DNA from: Lathyrus oleraceus
Lineage: Eukaryota > Streptophyta > Magnoliopsida > Fabales > Fabaceae
Length of the DNA: 64,000 nucleotides
Assembly: GCF_024323335.1 (NCBI RefSeq)
Contig: NC_066581.1
Location: 443,449,816 to 443,513,815 of the forward strand
Direction: 5' to 3'
Shown: piece by piece, positions 20,622 to 32,342 of the stretch
Layout of the letters: each line of letters begins with the position of its first letter
Numbering within the stretch: the first letter of the stretch is position 1
Position numbers and translations under genes: made by a program
Notes under the pieces: model-generated
Told to the model about the DNA's origin: nothing
Database searches by the model: none
Seen by the model: only the letters and a program-made list of their open reading frames with translations

Positions 20622-23600
20622 TGTCGCATCACGCGAAAAACCGGCGGGAAAAGAAAGAAACAACAGAGCCGCCACCGTGCGTTATTTATCCCAAAAGAGG
20701 GAAAGGAAACGCTCGAAGTAAACCTAGGAAAGAACATGGTCTCGCGACCAAAGAGGATGGGTTCGGGAGTCGGTTATGCGAAGGGAAGGTATTAGGCCCC
20801 CTACGCATCCGTAGTACTCTACGGGATCCACGCACAAAAGGAAGGATAAATGGTTGCTAAAACACTGCTCAAACTCACACACACTGGCTGAAAGAGACAA
20901 AAGAGACTGACTCGGCAGGATATCGAATCCTGGGCCTACTTAGTCTATCAGGCATAGACATCAGAGTCGAAGTAGTTCGGATTGGGGAAACGACACATGC
21001 TCGCTAGGATATCGTATCCTATGCATACGTATCTTCTCGGACGAGAGAAGAATCAGAGCATTCGTAGCTCGGCTGACACGCACACAAACAAACAAAGGCA
21101 AAGGCAAACATGGAGCCCGAATGCCAATCACTGGACTTACATCAGCATCCGAACCAAAACGCACACAAAGAGGCAAACGTGGAGCCCAAATGCCAATCAC
21201 TGGACTTACATTGACATCCGAACCTAAACACACACAGGAAACCAACTGCCAATCGCTGGACTTATGTCGGACTCCAACCAGAACACACACAAGGGTGGTT
21301 AAGACACAAAGGGTTGGAAAAGAAAAAGGGCGCCCGGAGAGATCAGCTCAATCTCCTGCCTACATACTTCATCTGGTATGAAGATCAGGGCGATGTAGTT
21401 CCCCTACGCAGGGACAAGGATCTAGCCTAACCAGATAACAGAGGGAGACACAACTCTAGGGAGACTACGACTCGAGCCTAGATGTTGTCATGCAAAGTCG
21501 ACCCTAAGTTAAGGTTTCTAGCTAAATGGCACAAGGGCCAACCTATCCTAGACAAGGCTTGCACAGGAAGCAAGGGTCTCGATTGCAACTAGGGCAAGAG
21601 AAAGGGGAGGTCTCGATCGCAACGAGGGCGAGAGAAAAGAAAGATCTCAATCACACAGGGGTGAGAGAAAAGAGTTAGTGTTAGTGGTTAGTCAAACTCG
21701 GCAAGACATCGCGTCTCGTGCCTACGTATCTCATATGAACATGAGAATCAGAGTTGCCGTAGTTCGGCTAAACAACTCTAAGCATGGCTCACACAGGGAG
21801 TAAGCCACACAGACTTGACTTGCACAGGAAGCAAGTCAAGCACAACCTACCTTGCACAAGGGCAAGTCTAAACTACACCTAAAGAGGCAAAGAAAACAGG
21901 CAATCACAGGAAGCACACTCTATATGCATACAAGAGGCTCACACAAGGGTTAGGCACTAGGGCCAACTGGAATAGGGTAAGTGTGCTCTTAACCTTGCCA
22001 TTGAGAGGCTAAGGTGAAGCAGATGAAAGGATGAAGTGAGGATGAGACCTCACAGCTCTTATCCCTGGCCAGGGGGAGCTAATAGACAAATGAGCATGGG
22101 TCCAGAAAGTGGGAACCCTTCTATACTCGAAGACTCTGACACTGTACACTTTGTACAAGATCTTGGGTTTGTATCCCAATGCATCAACACACAGCAGTGT
22201 GAGCAGAGGGATGACACAACAAGAGTAGTGGGGGATAGATTGCATATCCCTACCTTCCACCAATTGCCTTTTTTGAAGGACTTTCAATGTGTACAGGGAC
22301 AAGATTTAAACATACACAAACATTGCCTCTTAAGGAGGACTTCGGACAGTTTGCCCGGCCAAGTAACAGACCGGGTCTCCAGACTACATGAAGTAAAAGA
22401 GATTATACCTCAAGCAAGTTGCTAAAAAGCAAAGCAAATCAAGTTCAGAGAACTTAAGCAACTAAAGTACCTGAAAAAAGTCAAAACAATCAGCAAACAG
22501 TTCAAAAGTTTAAATCAAAAGGAATTGGTAAACAGTCAACACAGATGGTCAACTGTGCAAGGCACAAGACTCAAACACATGAGTCAAACCTACAAAACAA
22601 AAGTTAGCATGTGATAAACAATCAAGTTCAAACAAGTTTGAATGATCTTTGAGGCATTGGTGCTTAACCTGAAACAGGAACTCAATTGTAAGCTCAAAAG
22701 ACCACTAGGACTAGCCTAGGGTCAAGGATGAAAGAAAAAAGTTAAAACAGCAAAGAAAAGTCAACCAAAGTCAAGGTCAAACATTTAAGAATCAATCTCA
22801 ATTGGTCTCACATTCAAATCATGCATTATTATCATTTCATGAACATTTGAAGTCAAAGTAAGGCAAATGCAAGCTCAAAGAAGTCAATAGAATGACTTGC
22901 ATCAAAAGTCAACTCAAACAATTTCAAAAATCATCAAATAAATCACACTCAATCCTAACATCTAGCATGGTAAGCATGTCAAATTTCATGGCATTTGGAT
23001 GAGAGGAAAGCAGTCAATGAAAATCATGAAGTCAACATAATTTCAAGTAAGCACAATGAAAGTCAACAAACATGGGTCAACTTCAAAAAATCAAATCAAA
23101 TTGAAAACAGATGAGAAATGAATGAGATTAACACCAATGCAAAGCTCAAGATGTCTAGTTATCACATATGAAATTTCATGATCATACAATATGGTATGAG
23201 AATTTCCCAAATGATTTGGCAACATGTAGCACAAAAAGTCAACCATTGACTAGGCAGGGAAGAAAATTCACAATCAAATGGAAAACAGAACAATCAATTC
23301 CAGGAGAAATCACACATGAACTAGACATGTAAGGGAGGGATCATGCAAAATTTGGGGTCATTTGGATGCAAGGAAGCATGTTAACAAAAATTGGGAAAAT
23401 GCACATTCATGGTGTGACACCAAATGTAACACCTAACTTCAAAAAATCAAAGCTCACACACCACATATGATAAATGCACAAACTTTATATCAAAATGAAG
23501 GTGAATGTGTCTAGTTTCACCACGAAAAATTTCAAAACCAAAGGATGCAACATGAGTATTTCACAATTGAAATGGCAAGAGGTATCATTTTTGGTCACAT

Positions 23601-26167
23601 AACACAAACCCTAGAGCCAATTAATATCCAATGATCAGAAAGAATATTAAAAATAATGATAAAAAACTAGACATTTTCATGATCAAGATGCAAAAATTCC
23701 CACAATTTTTGGAGTTGAAATGAATTAAATATGAATTATGGAAGTTGAGTGAATAAATGGGATAACATGAACAAAAAGGATGAATCAAATGGTCAAAGTA
23801 ATTGACTGCATGGCAATTTTGCAATATAGCGCACCACTAACCAAAACGCCTGCGTTTCAAGTGGCCAAACGAAATAACCTCATTGGTTGGCTTTCAATAG
23901 AACAGTATACATGTAGGGCAAACAACAACAGCAGCCAATCGAAGCTCATCTTTCTGGGCAACATTCATGTTCATACAACCTAGGGTTTGGCTAAACAGCA
24001 TGCAATTCATCATCTTCAACATCATAACACGAATTTCAAAAGCAATAATTCACAACCAACATGGCAAATAAAAACTCATGCAGACATCAGCTAGCCACAA
24101 ACACACCTAATTTCATGCAAATTCTGGGCAGATTCAAAGGCATGAGCAACAGGGTATTATCACCTTCATCAAAATCGACCAAGAACAAATTCCCCAGAAA
24201 ACGATAACAAGCATATCAAAAGCTTTAGCAAAACAAACACAAACATAATATAACATCCATTACCATCAATCCAAGCTCACATGGAAGAATCAGACAGAAA
24301 ATCATTTGAACACCAATCTTCAAAATCAAAATACTCACTCCATACTTAACCATTTTCAACAATCTAAGGCTCTTTGGACTCAGCAAGATGTAATCTATTT
24401 AAAACATGGCACAAATAGGAGAAAAAGGAAGGTCGAATTCTTACTTGGTAGTGAAGAAAATCGAGCAACAGTGGTTGTTTGAAGGTTTTAAGCTCAAACA
24501 GATGTTCTCTTGGCCTTGCAATGATGGAGGATGAAGTATGTTAGCTCAGCAACTCTTGAGAACTTCCAAAACTCGACTTGCCATTAAAGGTCCTTGAAGA
24601 AAACAGAGCACGATCCTCACTTCCAGTTGGTATTTGCTAGTTCAAAAAGTTTCCAAATGGTGGTCAGAACATGGAGGAAGCAAGAATGCTCGAGGGTCTT
24701 TGGAGCTTTTGGTAGAAAAATGTAAATGTGCAAAAATGCAAGAATGAGAGAGTGAGGATTTCTGGCTCGATGGAGGCTGTGTCTAGGGTTGCTTTGTGCT
24801 GAAATGAAGCTTATGTACTTCTGTTTAGCATTGTTAATCCATGTGCTAAGTTGGTTTAGTTTAAAATGAATCATTTGCCATTTTGCTAATTTGCACATAA
24901 GTGGATATGGAGGGTGTATGGCTGCACGAATGGGCTTGGAAATAGGCTGCAAACAGACCTCATATTTGCTGTTTGTCATCTGTTCATGAATTGCTAACCT
25001 TGTTTTACTTGTTTCACACCATTTGCAAGAATTGCCAAGTTTGCATTTTTGGCCAAAATGATGGTATGGTAGTGGTATGTGCATGAGTTAGGGCTTGGAA
25101 CAAGTTTCAAATGTCATTCTAAACATTTCCCAATTGGCCAATTGTGTCAAAAGTGTTTAAATCAAAAAGTCAAACTTGAGTCAAACTTGATTTTTAAATG
25201 AAATAGGTCAAAAAATGCCATTTTGATTGGCAAGGTTTTGGGGCATGAAACTTATATTTTTGGAAAGAGTAGGAAAAATGTGGTTTGTAGGAAAAAACCC
25301 CACCAAATTTGGCCAAAGGAATCATGAGATATGGCCATTTGAAGTTCAAGATTTTGTGAAAATTATTTGATCATATCTTGCAAACCATTCATGGGAATTG
25401 AGACTTCTTGGACTTTTTGAAAATGGGAGAACAAGATCTTCAACTTTCATGTTGGGCAAAAATTCTTTTGAAGCTTGTATCATGATGCAAGCTGAGGATC
25501 AAGAAGTTTCCATTTTTGGCAGTTAAAATTACAGGTCCAGTTTCTATTTTGGGAAATTTTCTGATTGGCTTCAAATTCTTCAATGATGTTTATTGCCATG
25601 ACACATGAGGTCTATTAGGACATGAATAAGCTCTCTCAAACCATTTCCATCCATCAAATCCACAAAATCAACCACAGTTGACCAACTTTGACTTTCTAGG
25701 GTTTCTGACTGTCTATGCACTGACTGATGAATTCCAAACCCTAATTCCTTGAGACCTTGACTTCAAATGATGTCCCAAGTTGTATGAACTCTTGATTATT
25801 GACCATGGTGCCCAAATTCCACAAGAATGGCCACCATTCACTGCTTTGACTGATTGTTGACTTTCTAGGGTTTTTGCCTGGCTATGCATTGACTGATGAC
25901 CTCTGAGCCTTCAACCCTTGACTTGAACACTTCAAATGGACCCCCAAGACATGTGAGCATGATGGAAAAACCCTAAGGCCTTGGCTCCTTGAGAATTGTG
26001 CTTGCTTGCTTGGTTGACTGATCTCCTGATCAATTTGACCTAATTTCTTGCTTGCTTGCTCTTGAGGCAACTGGGGACAATGCAAATGCTATGCAATGTA
26101 TCATGATATGCTATGACCTAATATGAGATGATATGTACAATGATAGGTGCAAATTTGAGGTGCTACA
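20622..26167 (-). repeat. 3' LTR of inner Ogre derivative (left copy)
   Basis: 5546 bp; on the minus strand it starts TGTAGCACCTC and ends GCGATGCGACA. Nearly identical to 34246-39791 at a constant offset of 13,624. ORFs inside it recur unchanged in the other LTR and are not genes. The plus-strand left end (U5) carries four two-hairpin modules. Confidence 0.96.
20912..21768 (-). repeat. Four two-hairpin modules in U5 of inner Ogre LTR
   Basis: On the + strand each module reads: stem1-loop-stem1', G(T/G)GCCTAC, stem2-loop-stem2', ATCAGAG-like, GTAGTTCGG-like. Stem1 arms: AGGAT/ATCCT (20917-20931), AGGAT/ATCCT (21006-21020), GAGAT/ATCTC (21339-21355), AGAC/GTCT (21704-21716). Stem2 arms: GTCTAT/ATAGAC (20943-20959), CTTCTC/GAGAAG (21033-21050), CTTCAT/ATGAAG (21367-21383), TCTCAT/ATGAGA (21729-21746). 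Flanks are conserved while arms change as pairs. The other LTR has the same set 13,624 bp downstream, where they would form the 5' end region of the RNA near the primer site. Confidence 0.8.
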
Positions 26168-26180
26168 GCTGCCCCTATTC
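26168..26180 (-). other. Polypurine tract of inner Ogre derivative
   Basis: Minus strand GAATAGGGGCAGC directly before the TGTAGC start of the 3' LTR; the expected primer for plus-strand DNA synthesis. Confidence 0.8.
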
Positions 26181-26283
26181 AATCAGCTGGGAACCCGAAC
26201 GGATGATAGCAACGGCTGTCAGACTTTCAGGGTAAACAGGGATTGAATACAAAAGAACCGCAGAAATTTGCACCGACTGGATA

Positions 26284-27785
26284 TGATATAAGAAGAACCA
26301 CGTCATTTACCGATGACAACTTCAGAGAAACAAAACCATTTACCGATGGTTGAAGAACCGGAACCTTGATATTTACCGATATCAACTTCAGCGAGACCAT
26401 TTACCGATGGCGGCTGGGGAAAACAAACCTTTGAAAAACAAAACCATTTACCGATGGTTAAAGCTGGGACTTTGATATTTACCGATATCAACTTCAGCAA
26501 GACCATTTACCGATGGCTGCTGGGAAAAACAAACTTCTGAAAAACAAACCATTTACCGATGGTTAAAACTTGATATTTACCGATATCAACTTCAGCAAGA
26601 CCATTTACCGATGGCTGCTGGGAAATAATTTGATGTAGGAAGGAAACAAGACCATTTACCGATGGTGGCTTCAAAGAAACTTGACATTTACCGATGTCAA
26701 CTTAGCAAGACCATTTACCGATGGCTGCTGCAACTGAGAACTCGATATTTACCGATATCGAAGAAAACTGGGCCATTTACCGATGGCATCTCCGCTTGGG
26801 GAGGAACAAAATCTTTGTGGTGATACCAGACAAGACGTTTACCGACGACTTCTGGGGATTTTGATTTTATTAGCGAAAGAACAAAGAATGACCAGACATT
26901 TACCGATGACTGGGGTGAGACTCGATGTTTACCGACATCGAAAGATGATGTTTACCAACATCAAAAAGAATGACCAGACATTTACCGATGACTGGGGTGA
27001 GAAATTTATTGGTGAGAGACAAACAAATATTCGCAACTGGAAACCAGATAGGACATTTACAGATGACTCTACTGGGGATTTCTGGCTGGGGAAATATCAG
27101 ACATTTACCGATGACTGAAAGGAAGACTCGATGTTTACCGACACCGAGGCAATGGCGTTTACCGACACCAAAAAAGACCAGACATTTACCGATGACTGGG
27201 TGAGACTCGATGTTTACCGACACCGAAGCAATGGCGTTTACCGACACCAAAAAAGACCAGACATTTACCGATGACTGGGTGAGACTCGATGTTTACCGAC
27301 ACCGAAGCAATGGCGTTTACCGACACCAAAAAAGATGACCAGACATTTACCGATGACTGGGGTGAGAAATTTATTGGTGAGAGACAAACAAATATTCGCA
27401 ACTGGAAACCAGATAGGACATTTACAGATGACTCTACTGGGGATTTTTGTTGGGGATTATCAGACATTTATCGATGACTGAAGAAAAGACTCGATGTTTA
27501 CCGACACCGAAGCAATGGCGTTTACCGACACCAAAAAATGACCAGACATTTACCGATGACTGGGTGGAACTCGATGTTTACCGACACCGAAGCAATGGCG
27601 TTTACCGACACCAAAAAATGACCAGACATTTACCGATGACTGGGTGGAGCTCGATGTTTACCGACACCGAAACAATGGCGTTTACCGACACCAAAAAGAA
27701 TGACCAGACATTTACCAATGACTGGGTGGAGCTCGATGTTTACCGACACCGAAACAATGGTGTTTACCGACACCAAACAAAGAAA
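26284..27785 (-). repeat. Hairpin array with constant TTACCG loop (sense loop CGGUAA)
   Basis: Dozens of copies of TTTACCGA, most of them inside a perfect short inverted repeat. Arms differ but match: GTCAT/ATGAC (26302-26317), AACCAT/ATGGTT (26334-26351), TTGATAT/ATATCAA (26366-26385), TTGACAT/ATGTCAA (26681-26700), TCGATAT/ATATCGA (26742-26761), GCCAT/ATGGC (26772-26787), TCGATGT/ACATCGA (26922-26941), TGATGT/ACATCA (26946-26963), TGGTGT/ACACCA (27758-27775). From about 27126 the array turns into ~80 bp tandem units inside a ~360 bp higher-order repeat. Confidence 0.88.
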
Positions 27786-28750
27786 CACACGCGGGTGCTG
27801 ACATGACACTTACTGGTATCACAAGAACGATATCTGAGATATGTCAAAGCAAGACTGATCACTTGCTGGGAGGGTCTCACTGGGGGAGAAACAAACTTCT
27901 GTCACCATCGGGTGAGGAAATAAACCTCTGTCACCATCGGGTGAGGAGATAAACCTCTGTGGGGATAATCAAATCTGAATACTGTCGAAGCAACTGTAGC
28001 TGTTTTGCTGTGCTGATGTTGAACAAAATGACCTGCCTCTGCCGGGGATACGGTCTGATGTGGTTTTGAACACATGAATGCATATGTTTGAATTTTTCTA
28101 TGGCGTAATGCTCCATATGGGATGGAAATGCTACGCAGTTTTGAGGATGCAATGATTACTATATGCAATGCAATATGATAAGAACTCTGCGGGAGAAGTA
28201 CACAGGACGACTGTGCTGAGGAATCTTCAAGATAAATCCACTGCCGGGGGACAACAAAACAACTGCTGGGGAACCAACAATACAACTCCGCTAGGGGAAG
28301 ACAAAGCAACTCGCTGGGGAGTAAAAATGCCACTCTGCTAGGGGAAAGCAAAGGTAAACTGCTGGGGATAGCCCAATCAATCCACAAAAATTCCGCTTGG
28401 GGAAATGAAAGCTCCGCTGGGGGAAACTAAACCAGGCAACTCTCTGGTGGTAAGGCTCATACAAACCTCAGATAAAAACTATGCCTTGGGAAAATGACAG
28501 TTACTCTGCCGGGGACGACCCACACAGTTCACGAGTAGAATCAACTCAGCTGGGGATGCAGGTATCGACCTGCTACTGAAACCTGTCCAATCCACTGGTG
28601 GGATGAACTCTCCTGGAGAAATATTTCGTGAAACCCGCTCCACTCGGGGATCAAGGTCACAACAGCAAGCAAACAGGAAGGAACACCAAGGATACCGGGT
28701 TGTAGGTATGAAACGGGTGACCGACCAAAGCGTGAATTGGTTTGAATGCC
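27786..28750 (-). other. 3' UTR spacer of inner Ogre derivative
   Basis: About 1 kb without a gene. Many short blocks of the form CTGCTGGGGA / CTCTGCTAGGGG / CCGCTTGGGG recur every 30-40 bp (28190-28560), a loose degenerate tandem pattern. ORFs on the minus strand here are repeat translations. Confidence 0.6.
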
Positions 28751-28866
28751 ATAAGTACATCGACCTGATCGTCGGAAACTTCTTCGGTCTGAATACCGGA
28801 AAAAACACATAAGTACATCGACCTGATCGTCGGAAACTTCTTCGGTCTGAATACCGGAAAAATTGG
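28751..28866 (-). repeat. 58 bp tandem duplication
   Basis: The block starting ATAAGTACATCGACCTGATC occurs at 28751 and 28809 with essentially no differences, indicating a recent duplication. It contains the inverted pair CGGT/ACCG. Confidence 0.9.
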
Positions 28867-28911
28867 CCTGAGCGCCAAAGCGTGAATTGGTTTGTGTTCC
28901 AAAACACTCAA

Positions 28912-29550
28912 CATCCTGAAGAGGGCTAGAAAAGCAGTCTTGTTAAAGGATGGACATTCGATTCCATAAGGAACACGAATCTTACTCTGCTGGAGATAAC
29001 AATCGAGAGATTGACCAAAGAGTGCATGAGACATATTATCTACAGCCGTCAAAACGTAGATAATAACCTCGCATGGAAGATTATCCATAACCGGGTTGTA
29101 GGTTGTTAGATGAATAATCGACCGAAAACATCCTGAAGAGAGCAAAGGCAAACTTGTTAAAGGATGAACATCCGATTCCACAGGGAATACGAATCTTACT
29201 CTGCTGGTGATGACAATCGAAAGATTGACCAAAGAGTGCATGAGATATATTATCTATAGCCGTCAAAACGTAGATAGTAAACCTCGCATGGAAGATTATC
29301 CATAACCGGGTTGTAGGTTGTTAGATGAATAATCGACCGAAAACATCCTGAAGAGAGCAAAGGCAAACTTGTTAAAGGATGAAATATCCGATTCCGCAGG
29401 GAATACGAATCTTACTCTGCTGGTGATAACAATCGAAAGATTGACCAAAGAGCGCATGAGATATATTATCTATAGCCGTCAAAACGTAGATAATAACCTC
29501 GCATGGAAGATTATCCATAACCGGGTTGTAGGTTGTTAGATGGATAAACG
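28912..29550 (-). repeat. Three tandem ~216 bp units
   Basis: Units begin CATCCTGAAGAG at 28912, 29129 and 29344. Each contains CAATC-GA(A/G)A-GATTG, ATTATCTA...TAGATAAT and ATGGA-AGATTA-TCCAT inverted repeats. The long minus-strand ORF across it is a by-product of the repeat. Confidence 0.9.
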
Positions 29551-29728
29551 ACCGAAAAGAAGGGCATCAGGGTACCAGGAATAGGTATGCAAAAGATGAC
29601 CAATCAAAAGAGGATAAAGTTGCTAACTCGGAGCAAATACCCAAAGAGAAGGGGAAGACCCAATGGGGACAATACTGCTTGATCAAGGCAAGTAACCAAG
29701 GGGACAAGACCATTAATACCACAGAGAG

Positions 29729-30155
29729 GGGATTACATCTACCGGTTTGTAGGCAGAAAACCACGGAAAAGTGACCAGTCATCATCGGGATGAGCACAAA
29801 GGGTTAACTCCAACAAGGGGAGGAATGTGGGATTTTACAACTACCAGCTTGCGGGTAGAAAACCACAAAGATAGGACTTACAGCTACCGGTTTGTAGGTA
29901 GAGGCCACTGGAAAAGTAACCAGTCATCATCGGGATGAGCACAAAGGGTTAACTCCAACAAGGGGAGGAATGTGGGATTTTACAACTACCAGCTTGCGGG
30001 TAGAAAACCACAAAGATAGGACTTACAACTACCAGTTTGTAGGTAGAGGCCAAGAAACGGTCTGCTGAGAGACAAAGTGAGAAAAAGGATTCACAACTAC
30101 CGGGTAGCGGGTAGAAGACCGTAAAGAAAGGACTTACAGCTACCGGTTCGTAGGT
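29729..30155 (-). repeat. Hairpin repeats CTACC...GGTAG, ~145 bp higher period
   Basis: Recurring CTACC-(G/A)GYTTGYR-GGTAG blocks (for example near 29856, 29894, 30030, 30140). One copy near 29733 has CTACC/GGCAG, which pairs with G-U on the minus (sense) strand. Longer blocks starting ACCAGTCATCATCGGGATG repeat at 29774 and 29919. A related block near 28690 has ATACC/GGTAT arms around a similar loop. Confidence 0.7.
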
Positions 30156-31734
30156 AGAGGCCCACAAATTCCACTGAGGATAAGATGAATGAGTGCCGGT
30201 TAGTGAGCAACTATTCATTTATGCCCCAGGGAAGCACAGGAGACAGCCAACAGGAAGCCAATTTAGGATCGATCCAAAAAGGCAGACTGAAACAGGACTC
30301 ATCCTAATGAGGAAAGAACTCAATAGGGAAAACCCATCCCGTGTAGGGAGGGAACGGAAACAACCGTCATCCACGAGGAGGTATCTTAGTGGGGAGTGCA
30401 GAAGGAAATGGTAGACACTTTCTGCTTAAGGGGTTGGCTCTACATGGAGAGGTCAGACACACCCATATCTGCTTAAGAAAAAAATCTACTGGAGAAATCT
30501 GTATCAACAAATAGCAGGAGGTAACAATCAACAGATACACGGCAACAGCTGCAACATGAGTACCTGAATGCTATGATTATGCATGTATGTATTATACCTA
30601 AAATGTATGATGAATGCTGACAAACAGACATGCTGAACACGCAGGTCCAGGGATCAACCACCCGGTACTACTCTTTTTCCATAGGGAAGGCCAAAAACAC
30701 CAAAGAGCAAACGCGATCTGCTGGAAATCGGGATATCAAGGAACAACACCATCCTGCGGGGAGAGGAGAAGACTGCTCTGTTGGAGAGAGGAAAGTTAAA
30801 GTCTTCAATAAACACTCTGCTAGGGGAGCTGCCCCACAATAATGTCCAAAACAACAACCTTGCTGGGGATGCCCCACGATAGGGCTCAAACAGCACTCTA
30901 CTGGGGATGCCCCACAATAGAGCTAACAGGGATTTGGAGGAAGAAACTGTACTGCCGGGAACATGAAGATGAACAACTTCAAACAACACTGAATCGGGCA
31001 AATTCACTGAGGAGAGACCATATGAGGTTCTGCAGGACGAAGATACAGTCATGCTCGGGATACGAACAATTGTCTTACTTGTTGGTAATCATACCACCCT
31101 CGGGAGAGCGCTGTGGGTCTCCTAAGTACTCTTTCCATCATTGTGAAGGTTCACTTTGTTTAAGAACAATAATTTTTGAAAAATTTGTTTATTTTGAAAA
31201 CAATGATACTTTATCATTTAAAACATGCAAAATATTTGTTGAGTTAAAACAAATAAGAGTGCAAACAATTGGCTAAAAGCTCAAATTGACGTGATGGAAT
31301 GGTAGTCTGCAAAGGGCGAGACTCCATAGATCTGTACAAGTTTGAAATCGGTGATATATATTGGAGAGGGCTACATTGAACATAATGACCTTTCCTCTAC
31401 CATTCTGAATTTTCGATGTATTCAAAGCTTCAGTCGATGACGAATCGAGAACCCCTGACGGATGACAGATATGGAGCACAGTCTTGTCAAGATGCAGTTA
31501 CTTGCCCAATCCCTAATTTTTGCCTAGATTGCCCCAGTGTGAGGTGTTCAATCTAGCGGGATGAAAATTCTTTTTTTTTTCAATGTCTCTTACTTTTGCC
31601 TGGATCGCCCTTTCGGGTTTTCAATCCACCGAGACGCTCCTTTTTGCCTAAGTCGCCTTTTGGGGTGTTCGACTTAGCGAGCTTTTGATTTTTTTGTTTT
31701 TTGTAGGCGAAGTATTTCTTGACTGCATCGGAAT
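30156..31734 (-). other. 3' UTR of inner Ogre derivative, integrase-proximal part
   Basis: 1.6 kb with no supported gene. 30780-30930 has three GCCCCACRATARNGCT-type repeats. 31500-31720 contains pyrimidine-rich blocks with GCCCTTTCGGGTTTTC and CGCCTTTTGGGGTGTTC, the reverse complement of the blocks following integrase in the first Tat/Ogre-type element (3780-3980). Confidence 0.65.
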
Positions 31735-31960
31735 TCACAGGACGAGTGAACTTCTCCATCCATGGTTGTGAGTGTCGAACACTGCCTGAAGAGGCTCTTT
31801 TGACAACATATGCACGTTCATAGCTTGGAGTTCACTTGCCCCTGGAATCGGGCACGAAAGACAAGACTTTCTTGAGCACAAGGTCCCTCGGAACACACGA
31901 GGCTTGATCTTCTTGTCGAATGCTTTCATCACTCTCTGCTGATATGACTGACCACGACAC
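31735..31960 (-). pseudogene. Integrase C-terminal remnant of inner Ogre derivative
   Basis: On the minus strand the sequence reads YQQRVMKAFDKKIKPRVFR, then shifts frame and continues with integrase-tail text ending near the counterpart of NSDAVKKYFA. It corresponds to 3533-3760 of the first element. A small deletion after PRVFR breaks the frame. No catalytic residues are present. Confidence 0.75.
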
Positions 31961-32342
31961 ATGGCAGTTGATCTCTTCTTTTCGATCGAATTCAGCATCA
32001 GCCAACTTGGGACCTTGAGGGTGCTATTTCTCTTTTGTTTTTTCTTTCTTTCTTTTTCTTTTGATTTTGCTTTTGATTTTGCTTCTGGTTTCTTTTGATT
32101 TTGATTTTGATTTTGCTTTTGATTTTGCACCCTCTCTTTCTTTTCTTTTTTTTGATAATGCCCCAATTGGCTGTTCTGCTGATTCTCGAGATGCAGCTGA
32201 GTGTGATCTTCTTTTTTGCTCAAGAAGTCGGGAAATACCATCAGGAATCCCTTCAACATCATCTTCGTCCGCTTCAAATACAGGGAATTCAAAATTGGGA
32301 GATGACGTCCGATCACTATGTTCAATGGGTTTAAGAAATAAC
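31961..32342 (-). pseudogene. RT-exon start fused to low-complexity sequence
   Basis: Begins right after the candidate splice acceptor with the LKPIEH-type segment that opens the RT exon (compare 44704-44887), continues for about 45 codons of acidic linker and then enters an A-rich, lysine/serine-coding simple repeat (32040-32155, CAAAATCAAAAG-type). RT, both RNase H domains and the integrase core should follow but are absent; the integrase tail comes next. Confidence 0.7.

Noticed and set aside
24617..25084. 155-codon minus-strand ORF, repeated at 38241-38708
   Set aside because: It lies inside both LTRs of the inner Ogre, so its duplication reflects the LTR and not a gene pair; composition and lack of any motif argue against coding.
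26284..27785. CRISPR-like array
   Set aside because: Repeats are short, unit length varies, spacers are themselves repeated, the setting is a plant retroelement UTR and there are no cas genes.
28657..29241. 194-codon minus-strand ORF
   Set aside because: It spans the 58 bp and ~216 bp tandem repeats and repeats its own sequence with the same period; an open frame through repeats.
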